Assembly (NCBI GenBank): GCA_026397915.1
Contig: JAPLTX010000060.1
Coordinates: 46,210-110,209 of the forward strand
Reading direction: 5' to 3'
Length of the DNA stretch: 64,000 bases
Source: Verrucomicrobiota bacterium
GTDB taxonomy: Bacteria > Verrucomicrobiota > Verrucomicrobiia > CAIQCK01
A model generated the notes under the pieces. It did not search any database. It had not been told where the DNA came from and was given only the letters and a program-made list of their open reading frames with translations. This document shows, piece after piece, positions 18,593-26,080 of this stretch (the first letter of the stretch is position 1; the number at the start of each line of letters is the position of its first letter). Made by a program: the position numbers and the translations under genes.

Positions 18593-20062
18593 ATGACTAG
18601 GAAACTTTCAAAGTTCTATGACCAATGGCCGTTGCACAGTGCGGTGGCCGTCGCCGCCGTTTGCGCGTTGCTGATGTTCCTCAGCGGTTGCGCGATCGGA
18701 CCTGACTACAATCGTCCCGCGGTTGTCTCGCCCGACAACTTCCGTAGCGCCACCGGTCCCGCGACGACCAACTCGGTTGCCAATCTGCCTTGGTGGGGTA
18801 TCTACAAAGACCTGACGTTGAACCAACTCATCCAAACCGCGTTCACCAACAACTATGACGTGCGCATCGCCGTCACCCGCATCGAGCAGGCGCGCCAGGC
18901 TGCGGCGCAGACGCGGTCCCAGTTCTTTCCGACCGTTGGTTACAACGCTGCCGCCAGCAAGGGAAAGAACGAGGCCTTCGGAAGCGCCAGTCCCAGAAAT
19001 GGCCTGAGCGCCGACACGGCGCTGACGACTCTCAACATGGCGTGGGAACTGGATCTCTGGGGACGCATCCGCCGCCTGAACGAGTCGGCTCGCGCGCAGT
19101 ATCTTGCCAGCGAAGAAGCCCGCAACGGCGTCGCGCTCAGCTTGGTCGCTTCGGTGGCCCAGGCTTATTTCGAGCTGCTCGAACTCGACCTCGCCCTCGA
19201 CATTGCCCGGCGGACCACGATGTCCTTCGGCGACAGCTACAACTTGTTCAACCGCAAGCTGGTGGGCGGCGCCGCGTCGAAGCTCGACACTTCGCGCGCC
19301 GAAGCCGCGATGGCCACGGCCGCCGCCGCCATTCCCGACGCCGAGCGACAGATTGCGATTAAGGAAAACGAAATCTGCATTCTCCTCGGCCGTCCGCCCG
19401 GCCCGATTCGGCGCACTGCGAAGCTGCTGGACCAGATGATGCCACCCAACGTGCCCGCCGGTCTGCCCAGCACGTTGCTCGAACGCCGGCCCGACATTCG
19501 CCAGGCCGAGCAAAACCTGCGCGCCGCCAACGCACAGATCGGCGTCACCATGGCCGAGTTTCTCCCGAAGATCGGCCTCACGGCGCTCGCCGGAAAAATC
19601 AGCCCCGACCTCTCCACGATGGCGATGAGCGGCGGCGCGGCCAGCACGTGGTCGGTTGCCGCGAACGCATCGGGACCAATCTTCCAAGGTGGCAGGCTGA
19701 TCGCCCAGTATCGCCAAGCCAAGGCGGCGTGGGACGAAGCGCGACTCACCTACGAGCAAACCGCGCTCAACGCGCTGAGCGAGGTCGCCAACGCTCTCAT
19801 CGCGCGGGAGAAGCTTGAAGCAGTTCGCCAGCATCAGGCGCGATCGGTGCGCGCGTATCAAGAGGCCGTGAGTATTTCGATGAAGCGCTACGTGGCCGGC
19901 AAGGCCAGCTACTTTGAGGTGCTCGACGCTCAAGAGCAGCTTTTCCCCGCTGAGAATTCGCTTGCTCAGACACAGCTCAACCAACTTCTGGTCATCGTCC
20001 AGCTTTACAAAGCCCTCGGCGGCGGCTGGCAGCAGGAAATACAGCCCGACGTCCACAAGTAA
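18593..20062 (+). CDS. NodT-family outer-membrane efflux lipoprotein (TolC-like)
   Basis: A 489-residue protein. The ATG at 18593 gives a basic n-region, a hydrophobic segment and a lipobox (LMFLSGC), followed by AIGPDYNRPAV, which is typical of NodT/OprM outer-membrane factors. Two long helical hairpin repeats follow (ITRIEQARQAAAQTRSQFFP style and NLRAANAQIGVTMAEFLPKIG), as expected for the trimeric channel. It ends the efflux operon core, only 26 bp after the second pump. It would provide the exit duct for both pumps. The same frame is open further upstream, but that stretch is antisense-like sequence inside the pump gene, so it is not part of this gene. Confidence 0.93.
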   Translation: MTRKLSKFYDQWPLHSAVAVAAVCALLMFLSGCAIGPDYNRPAVVSPDNFRSATGPATTNSVANLPWWGIYKDLTLNQLIQTAFTNNYDVRIAVTRIEQARQAAAQTRSQFFPTVGYNAAASKGKNEAFGSASPRNGLSADTALTTLNMAWELDLWGRIRRLNESARAQYLASEEARNGVALSLVASVAQAYFELLELDLALDIARRTTMSFGDSYNLFNRKLVGGAASKLDTSRAEAAMATAAAAIPDAERQIAIKENEICILLGRPPGPIRRTAKLLDQMMPPNVPAGLPSTLLERRPDIRQAEQNLRAANAQIGVTMAEFLPKIGLTALAGKISPDLSTMAMSGGAASTWSVAANASGPIFQGGRLIAQYRQAKAAWDEARLTYEQTALNALSEVANALIAREKLEAVRQHQARSVRAYQEAVSISMKRYVAGKASYFEVLDAQEQLFPAENSLAQTQLNQLLVIVQLYKALGGGWQQEIQPDVHK

Positions 20063-20105
20063 CGAAGTCGAATCCGCAACCACAACCAACCAACCACAGG
20101 AGCCT

Positions 20106-20921
20106 ATGAAAACATCCATCCGCCATTGGATTCATTCGATCGTTTGGCTCGCGCTTGCTTGCTTGCCCGGATGCGTTTCCGGGCAACAGCCCCCAAACCA
20201 ACCCGCAACATCGGATCAGGTCGTCAAGGCGCTGCCAGCGACACCCGCCGTCGTCCAAAGACCGTCGGTCATCTACGTGACCGATTTCCATTTGGATTCA
20301 ACCCAGATCAAGCACAAGGGGTTGATCGGCGGCGAGAGGCCGGGCATCCTCGGCGGACGGCGTCCGCTCCAGCGCAACCACGATCCGGCTGACAAGGCCG
20401 TGTCGTTGGTTCACATTCTCTCGGATTCGATCGTCAGGGATTTGAGGAAAGCAGGTCTGCGCGCCGAATACCTCCAAGAAATCCATGCCGAATACTACCC
20501 GGGCCAGAGCAACGGCCGGATTCAATTTGCCGCGAGCAATGCGCCGCTGCCGAGAGAGGGCTGGCTGGTCACCGGATGGTTCGAGGAAGTGCAAGAAGGC
20601 CAGTCTGCCGTCAAAGCCACCGTCGGTTTTGGCGCTGGCGCCGGCAAATCAGAGGCTGATGTGGCCGTGTCCGATCTTGCCCGCGATCCCAGCGTGCCCA
20701 TCATGGTCATGGGATCCGGCAGCCGCGCGCGGAAGATGCCGGGCGGTCTTGTGACGATGAACCCTTACGTGATGGCCGCCAAGTTTGTCATGGACAAGCG
20801 AAGCGGGACGGAAAAAGATATGAGGAACCTCGGCGCTGAGGTCGCCAAGAGCTTGGCCAATTACATCAACCACGGTTCTACAGGAAGCAAAACCCCAAAC
20901 CCACAACAACCCGTGAAGTGA
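20106..20921 (+). CDS. DUF4410 domain lipoprotein
   Basis: A 271-residue protein with a lipobox (ALACLPGC near residue 22). The mature part has the DUF4410 pattern: an early strand VIYVTDFHLDS, a long helix containing LVHILSDSIVRDLRKAG, then GWLVTGWFEEVQEGQSAVKATVGFGAGAGKS spread over the middle and a glycine-rich core typical of the family. Function is unknown. It is the fifth gene of the efflux run (43-bp gap after the channel) and is followed 13 bp later by a DUF3313 lipoprotein. The conserved layout suggests the pair modifies or accompanies efflux, but this is inference. Confidence 0.75.
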   Translation: MKTSIRHWIHSIVWLALACLPGCVSGQQPPNQPATSDQVVKALPATPAVVQRPSVIYVTDFHLDSTQIKHKGLIGGERPGILGGRRPLQRNHDPADKAVSLVHILSDSIVRDLRKAGLRAEYLQEIHAEYYPGQSNGRIQFAASNAPLPREGWLVTGWFEEVQEGQSAVKATVGFGAGAGKSEADVAVSDLARDPSVPIMVMGSGSRARKMPGGLVTMNPYVMAAKFVMDKRSGTEKDMRNLGAEVAKSLANYINHGSTGSKTPNPQQPVK

Positions 20922-20934
20922 AAGGAACACCGAG

Positions 20935-21630
20935 ATGAAAGCGAAAACATTGAGCGTCTTTAGTTTAATGGTTGCCGGCTTGTTGATAGCCGGCTGTTCG
21001 ACCTCGCCGAAGAGCGGGAAATATTCCAGCGTGCCTGAATCGGAACAGTTGCGTCCGGATGTCCGGTTCCCCCACGCCTTGGTTTATATCAAAGAAGGCA
21101 CGAGCTTCGCGCAGTATTCGAAGTTCATCGTTGACCCGGTCGAGATTTACCGGGGCACCGACGCGAGCTGGCACAAGGGCAAAGTTACCGAACAGGCCAA
21201 ACAAGAACTGGCGCAGTTCGCGCGCGCCGAATTCGTCCGCGTTCTTGGACCGAAGTATCCGGTTGTGGATCAACCTGGGCCCGGCGTGCTTCGCATCAAG
21301 CTGACCCTGGCGGATGTGGAACTGACCACGCCCGCGCTGGCCGTGGTGTCCCATTTCTCCCCCGGCGGCATGGGCATGAACTTGCTCGGCACCGGCGCGG
21401 GCATGCAGGGGTCGTTCATGGGTTCCGTCACCATGTCCGTCGAGTTGCGCGACGCCCAGTCCGACACCGTGCTCGCCGCGGCCCTCACCAAACAGGCGCC
21501 GCTGGCCGTGGATGTTACCAAGACCTTCGGCAATCTTTCAGCCGCGCGCGCCGGCATCACCGAGACCGCTGTGAAGTTCATGGGAGCCATGGACCGCGCC
21601 CATGCCACCGTGACCGCGCCCGGACCGTAG
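20935..21630 (+). CDS. DUF3313-type lipoprotein
   Basis: A 231-residue protein with a lipobox (GLLIAGC near residue 22). The mature part shows the DUF3313 pattern: RFPHALVYIKEGTSFAQYSKFIVDPVEIY (quoted in part as SKFIVDPVEIY), a helix KQELAQFARAEFVRVLG, then LRIKLTLADVELT and a closing region with alternating small residues and VELRDAQSDTVLAAAL. Function unknown; many members are predicted outer-membrane lipoproteins. It lies 13 bp after the DUF4410 gene, so the two are almost certainly translated from one message. It is the last gene of the efflux run; the next gene belongs to another system. Confidence 0.75.
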   Translation: MKAKTLSVFSLMVAGLLIAGCSTSPKSGKYSSVPESEQLRPDVRFPHALVYIKEGTSFAQYSKFIVDPVEIYRGTDASWHKGKVTEQAKQELAQFARAEFVRVLGPKYPVVDQPGPGVLRIKLTLADVELTTPALAVVSHFSPGGMGMNLLGTGAGMQGSFMGSVTMSVELRDAQSDTVLAAALTKQAPLAVDVTKTFGNLSAARAGITETAVKFMGAMDRAHATVTAPGP

Positions 21631-21723
21631 CGGCCGACGTGGCGGTTGCCTTCGCCCCCGACACGCGCGATACTAAGTCAGGCAGTTGAGAGAGCTGTCG
21701 CGTTCCAGAAAGCGAGGAGGGCG

Positions 21724-23211
21724 ATGAGACTGTTCAAAAACAAATCGGGCGGACACGAAGAAGTGCCGTCGAACGTCCGCGAGCCGGCGGTGGCGGGGAC
21801 TTTTTATCCCGGCGACGCCAGGAAGCTCGGCGCGATGGTGGACAAGCATCTCGCATCCGCGCCCGCCTTGCCTGATCTGCCCGGATCACCCTGCGCGATG
21901 ATCTGTCCCCACGCCGGCTATGCCTACAGCGGGCCGACCGCCGCCGCGAACTACAAGCTGCTCCGACCCGGCCAGTATGCGCGCGTTGTCGTGCTCGCGC
22001 CGAGTCATTACGCGTTGTTGCAGGGCGCGAGCGTTGGCGCTTTCACCGCGTTCCGCACGCCGCTCGGCGACGTGCCCGTGGACACAAAGGCAACCGACGC
22101 GTTGCGCGTCTGCAAGCTGGTGAGCGACCGCTCCGAACCGCAGGCGCGAGAGCATTCGCTGGAGGTGCAGTTGCCGTTCCTGCAAAAGACGCTCGGCCGA
22201 TTCAGCCTCGTGCCGCTTGTCGTCGGCGACGCGACGCCGCAAGATCGCGACACGCTGGCCGAGACGCTGTTGCCGTTGTGGGACGAGCGCACGCTCGTCG
22301 TGGCCAGCAGCGATTTCTGCCACTACGGACCGAGCTTCGACTTCGAGCCGTTCGGCAGGACCGACCGCGAGCACATCGCGCAACTGGACCGCGAGGGCAT
22401 TGACCGGATTCTGGCGCTGGACGCGGACGGGTTCGAGAGCTACATGGCGCGCTCGCGCAACACCATCTGCGGCCAGGCGCCCATCGGCGTGCTGCTGCGG
22501 CTCGCGAAGCTGCGCAAGTCGCCGCCGCAGCCGGTGCTCGTTGCCTACGCGCTTTCCGGCGACATCGAGCAGGACTACGAACACTCCGTCAGCTACGCCG
22601 CCATCGCGTTCTGCGAAACCGGTGCGCCATCGCCGCAGGCGGCGATGCAAACTGGGTTGTTCAGCGCCGACGAGAAACGCGCGCTCTTGGAAATTGCCCG
22701 CCGCGCGATCGAACAAGCTGTCGTCAAGCGCGCCCGAAGGCCGGATGTGAACACGCGCTGCCTCGCGCCCCGGCTGATGCAGCCCGGCGCGGCGTTCGTC
22801 ACGCTGACCAAGGACGGCGAACTGCGCGGCTGCATCGGCACCATCGAACCCGATGAGCCGCTGGCGCTCTGCGTCGCGAACAACGCCGTCAGTGCCGCCA
22901 CCGGCGACCCGCGTTTCTTCCCCGTCGGCGCCGACGAGTTGCCGCGCATCCACATCGAGATCAACGTCCTCTCGCCGGCGTATCGCGTGCGCGGTATCGA
23001 GGAGTTCGTGCTCGGCAAACACGGCGTCATCCTGGAAAAACACGGCCGCCGCGCGCTCTTCCTTCCGGAAGTCATGGTCGAGCAGCGATGGACACCCGAG
23101 GAAACGCTCGCCCACCTCTGCCTCAAAGCCGGCCTGCCCCGCGACGCCTGGCGCAGCGGTTGCACGCTTTACTGTTTCGGGACGGAAGCGTTTGGTGAAC
23201 GTGAGATGTGA
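21724..23211 (+). CDS. Memo-AMMECR1 fusion (AmmeMemoRadiSam system protein B+A)
   Basis: A 495-residue protein. Residues about 25-300 are a Memo-like domain: REPAVAGTFYPGDARKL, CPHAGYAYSGPTAA, SDFCHYGP and DYEHSVSYAAIAF hold the family His/Asp/Cys residues. Residues about 320-495 are an AMMECR1 domain with its diagnostic LRGCIGTI and AVSAATGDPRFFPV. In many bacteria and archaea the two are separate or fused and partner with a radical SAM protein (AmmeMemoRadiSam, protein C). That partner is not in this window. The start at 21724 follows AGGAGG at a 3-nt spacing; an upstream start at 21646 is possible but adds residues unlike the family. The biochemical reaction is unsettled. Confidence 0.88.
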   Translation: MRLFKNKSGGHEEVPSNVREPAVAGTFYPGDARKLGAMVDKHLASAPALPDLPGSPCAMICPHAGYAYSGPTAAANYKLLRPGQYARVVVLAPSHYALLQGASVGAFTAFRTPLGDVPVDTKATDALRVCKLVSDRSEPQAREHSLEVQLPFLQKTLGRFSLVPLVVGDATPQDRDTLAETLLPLWDERTLVVASSDFCHYGPSFDFEPFGRTDREHIAQLDREGIDRILALDADGFESYMARSRNTICGQAPIGVLLRLAKLRKSPPQPVLVAYALSGDIEQDYEHSVSYAAIAFCETGAPSPQAAMQTGLFSADEKRALLEIARRAIEQAVVKRARRPDVNTRCLAPRLMQPGAAFVTLTKDGELRGCIGTIEPDEPLALCVANNAVSAATGDPRFFPVGADELPRIHIEINVLSPAYRVRGIEEFVLGKHGVILEKHGRRALFLPEVMVEQRWTPEETLAHLCLKAGLPRDAWRSGCTLYCFGTEAFGEREM

Positions 23212-23214
23212 CCC

Positions 23215-24576
23215 TTAAAACGTCAGACCTTTGACCCGAATCGGCTCTCCCGGCACGACGTGCCGCAGGATCGGTGAACTCCACGCGTCCCAATCACCGC
23301 ACGTCGCATATACCTCCTGCGCCGCTGTGGAGCGCGCCAGCCGGCCGTCGCGCAGACGGGCTTCAATGTAAAATCCACCGAGCAAAAACTTTTCGCTGTG
23401 GGGGTTCTCGACCACCACGTCGTTTTCCACGGCGAGGACGTTGAGCTTCTCCGGCGGCACAGGCACGGCAACGTGACCGTCGAAACAGGTCAGTGGCGGC
23501 GTGGTGCCGATTGGCACGCCGTTCAACAGAACGCGCTTCTCAGGATCAAGACACTTGTAGCCGGCCAGAAACAAACGCGCTTCCCGCACGTCGTGCAACT
23601 CCGTCGCGCCCAGCCCGACGCGCGGCGGAAACTCCGGCCGTTTCACGCACGCCACGCGGCCGGCCTCGGTCCACTCCAACACCCCCGCCGCGCCGCGGCC
23701 AAGCAAGCGCCACTCCGCGCGGACCTGTCCGCCGGCGACGGTGATGAAAAACCACGACGGCGCGCAGTCCTCGACGAAACCCCAATAATAATCGTAACTA
23801 TGACGCGACACCGCCGACGGCCGCACCTCGTGCAGCGGCACCAGCGGCATTTGCGGATAGCCGAGGATTGTCGTCTCCAGTTGCAGCAGCGGATTGCGGA
23901 TGTTGCGGTGCAGCGTTGCCGCGTGGTTGTGCGAGTGGCCGCAGAAAAACGCGTCCACGCGCCAGCGGTCCAGCAGCGGCAGCGTCACGTCGAGCATCGG
24001 CTTGTAACTCCAGAACGGTCGGCCGATGGTGAACAGCGGCGCGTGCGAAAACAGAAACGTCCGCGCCGCGTGCTCTTGCGCCCATTTCAACTCCGCCTCC
24101 AGCCACGCCGCCTGCGGCGAGCCGGGGCGCAGGTTCACGTCATCCATTACGATGAACCGCGCGTCGCCGTGGCCGAACGCGTAGTGAAACGTCGTCAACG
24201 GCCGGCCCTTGCCTCCGGCCAGCACCAGCAGCCGCTCGCGCAACTCCGGCATCACCACGTCGCGCAGCGCCGGCTCCCGGTCGTGGTTGCCTTTGACGAA
24301 CCACACCGGGCAACCGCAGCCGCCCCGGAGCAGATCGAGCGCCTCGCGCAACTCCGCCGATTGCAGCGCCGGATCACGCGCGCCCTCGACGAAGTCGCCG
24401 AGCTGCACGAGGAACGCCGGCTTCTCCGCCGCGATCTCCGCCATCACGCGCGGCCAGACGTGTTCCATCATCCACGCGTAGTGCCGATAATCATCGCCGC
24501 GGTTTCCCTCGGCATGATACCCCGGGCTGACGAAGTGACAGTCGCCAAGGACGGCGAATCGAAGAACCTCAGACAT
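23215..24576 (-). CDS. Calcineurin-like metallophosphoesterase
   Basis: A 453-residue protein with no signal peptide. All five metallophosphoesterase motifs are present in order: GDCHF near residue 11, GDFVEGARD near 70, GNHDRE near 105, LFSHAPLF near 178, and CGHSHNHA near 215. These ligate a two-metal centre that hydrolyses phosphoesters. The C-terminal ~180 residues form an extra beta-rich region (VLLNGVPIGTTPP, VLAVENDVVVENPHSEKF) that resembles a carbohydrate- or ligand-binding sandwich. It converges on the Memo-AMMECR1 gene with a 3-bp gap and is upstream of the desulfurase gene on the other side in the opposite reading order. Substrate unknown. Confidence 0.85.
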   Translation of the reverse strand: MSEVLRFAVLGDCHFVSPGYHAEGNRGDDYRHYAWMMEHVWPRVMAEIAAEKPAFLVQLGDFVEGARDPALQSAELREALDLLRGGCGCPVWFVKGNHDREPALRDVVMPELRERLLVLAGGKGRPLTTFHYAFGHGDARFIVMDDVNLRPGSPQAAWLEAELKWAQEHAARTFLFSHAPLFTIGRPFWSYKPMLDVTLPLLDRWRVDAFFCGHSHNHAATLHRNIRNPLLQLETTILGYPQMPLVPLHEVRPSAVSRHSYDYYWGFVEDCAPSWFFITVAGGQVRAEWRLLGRGAAGVLEWTEAGRVACVKRPEFPPRVGLGATELHDVREARLFLAGYKCLDPEKRVLLNGVPIGTTPPLTCFDGHVAVPVPPEKLNVLAVENDVVVENPHSEKFLLGGFYIEARLRDGRLARSTAAQEVYATCGDWDAWSSPILRHVVPGEPIRVKGLTF

Positions 24577-24637
24577 GGCGCAATCTAACCAGTTTTCGGC
24601 GGCGGCGGAAAAGTTTTTGTTTGAAGGACGATCAGGG

Positions 24638-25828
24638 TCAGCACCGGTCGCGCGCCGCGACGATGGCCAACTGTTCCATCGGCGGCATCGCGCGCACCTC
24701 GCGCACCGTCTCGATGACGCGGCGCGCGGCGCGGTCCACTTCCTCTTCCGTCGTGAACCGGCCCAGCCCGAAGCGAATCGAGCAGTGCGCCAGCAAACGC
24801 TTCACGCCCATCGCCCGCAGCACGTGCGACGGTTCGACCGCCGCGGTTGTGCAGGCCGACGCCGACGAGACGGCCACGTCTTTCATCGTCGCCATGACCG
24901 CTTCCGCCGTCGCGCCGGCGAAGCTTAGGTTCAAGTTGCCCGCGAGCCGCTCGGTCGGGTGACCGTTGAGAAAGACATTCTCCAGCGCCTCTGCGATCTT
25001 CGCGTGCAGCCGCTCGCGCAGTTGACGCACCCGCGCGGTTTCGGTGGCCATTTCCAGCCGGCAAATTTCACACGCCTTGCCAAGACCAACGGTGCCGGGG
25101 ACGTTGAGCGTGCCGGAGCGCAGACCAAACTCATGCCCGCCGCCGTCCATCTGCGGCGACAGCTTGACGCCGCGCCGCACGTAAAGCGCGCCGACACCCT
25201 TCGGGCCGCAGAGCTTGTGCGCGCTGAGTGAGAGCAGGTCCACGCCCAGCGCCTCGACATCAAGCGGGATTTTGCCGGCGGCTTGCGCCGCGTCGGTGTG
25301 CAACAACACGCCGCGCTCGCGCGTGGTGCGGCCGATCTCCGCCAGCGGCGCGAGCGTGCCCACCTCGTTGTTCGCGGCCATCACACTGACGAGGATTGTG
25401 CGGTCGGTGATCGCCGCGCCCACCGCTTCCGGCGAAACCATGCCGTGTTTGTCCACGGGCAGCAGGGTGACGTGAAAGCCGTCCTGCTCCAACCGCTTGC
25501 AGGCGTCGAGCACGGCGCGGTGTTCCGTCGCCACGGTGACGATGTGGTCGCTTTTGTCGCGGTTGGCCAGCGCCACGCCTTTGAGCGCAAGGTTGTCCGA
25601 CTCCGTCGCGCCGCTGGTGAAGACGATCTCCTCCGGCGACCGCGCGCCGATGAGCGCGGCCACCTGTGCGCGGGCCGCGTCCACCGCTTCCGCCGCGCGC
25701 CAGCCAAACGCGTGCGTGCGGCTTGCGGCGTTGCCGAACTGCTCCGAGAAGAACGGAAGCATCGCCTCCAACACGCGCGGGTCCACTGGCGTGGTGGCGT
25801 GGTAGTCGAGATAGATGGGATGTTTCAT
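24638..25828 (-). CDS. iscS: Cysteine desulfurase, IscS/NifS family
   Basis: A 396-residue PLP enzyme that removes sulfur from cysteine for Fe-S clusters and thio-modified tRNA. The start chosen at 25828 (MKHPIYLDYHATTPVDPRV) matches the family N-terminus; upstream in-frame sequence reaches back to 25945 but is not family-like. The PLP lysine sits in LSLSAHKLCGPKGVGALYV, and the persulfide Cys is in SSASACTTAA near the C-terminus. FTSGATESDNLALKG and GRFTTEEEVDRA are typical of the IscS group. No iscU, iscR or sufU gene is adjacent. If the UGA gene at 49556 is a true selenoprotein, this enzyme or a relative may also supply selenium, as SelA/SelD pathways need a selenium donor. Confidence 0.92.
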   Translation of the reverse strand: MKHPIYLDYHATTPVDPRVLEAMLPFFSEQFGNAASRTHAFGWRAAEAVDAARAQVAALIGARSPEEIVFTSGATESDNLALKGVALANRDKSDHIVTVATEHRAVLDACKRLEQDGFHVTLLPVDKHGMVSPEAVGAAITDRTILVSVMAANNEVGTLAPLAEIGRTTRERGVLLHTDAAQAAGKIPLDVEALGVDLLSLSAHKLCGPKGVGALYVRRGVKLSPQMDGGGHEFGLRSGTLNVPGTVGLGKACEICRLEMATETARVRQLRERLHAKIAEALENVFLNGHPTERLAGNLNLSFAGATAEAVMATMKDVAVSSASACTTAAVEPSHVLRAMGVKRLLAHCSIRFGLGRFTTEEEVDRAARRVIETVREVRAMPPMEQLAIVAARDRC

Positions 25829-25951
25829 CCGTCGCTGGCGGTCATGGGCTTTCTGAAGAAGTTTCCACGCGCTGGAAGCTAGCGCACAGGTTCCAGGATG
25901 CCAAGCCTCCACGGAAACAGCCTCCGCGGAAACGGGATGTTGCATGATTGC

Positions 25952-25979
25952 TTGCCAGCGTCCTCAAAAGGCGCATAAT
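25952..25979 (+). promoter_or_regulatory. Candidate promoter of tRNA-Arg
   Basis: TTGCCA at 25952-25957 and CATAAT at 25974-25979 with a 16-bp spacer, placing the transcript start a few bases before the tRNA at 25992. Confidence 0.45.
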
Positions 25980-25991
25980 GCGTCCCGCTGT

Positions 25992-26068
25992 GCGCCCGTA
26001 GCTCAATTGGATAGAGCGTCGGCCTCCGGAGCCGAAGGCTGTGGGTTCAACTCCCGCCGGGCGCACCA
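25992..26068 (+). tRNA. tRNA-Arg, anticodon CCG
   Basis: A full cloverleaf can be drawn by eye. The acceptor arms GCGCCCG (25992-25998) and CGGGCGC (26058-26064) pair perfectly, the D-arm is GCTC/GAGC, the anticodon stem TCGGC/GCCGA encloses the loop CTCCGGA with anticodon CCG, and the T-arm contains TTCAACT. The CCA end is encoded (26066-26068). It reads CGG codons, which are common in this GC-rich DNA. The next reading frame opens at the following base. Confidence 0.96.
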
Positions 26069-26080
26069 GTGTTTCTCGCG

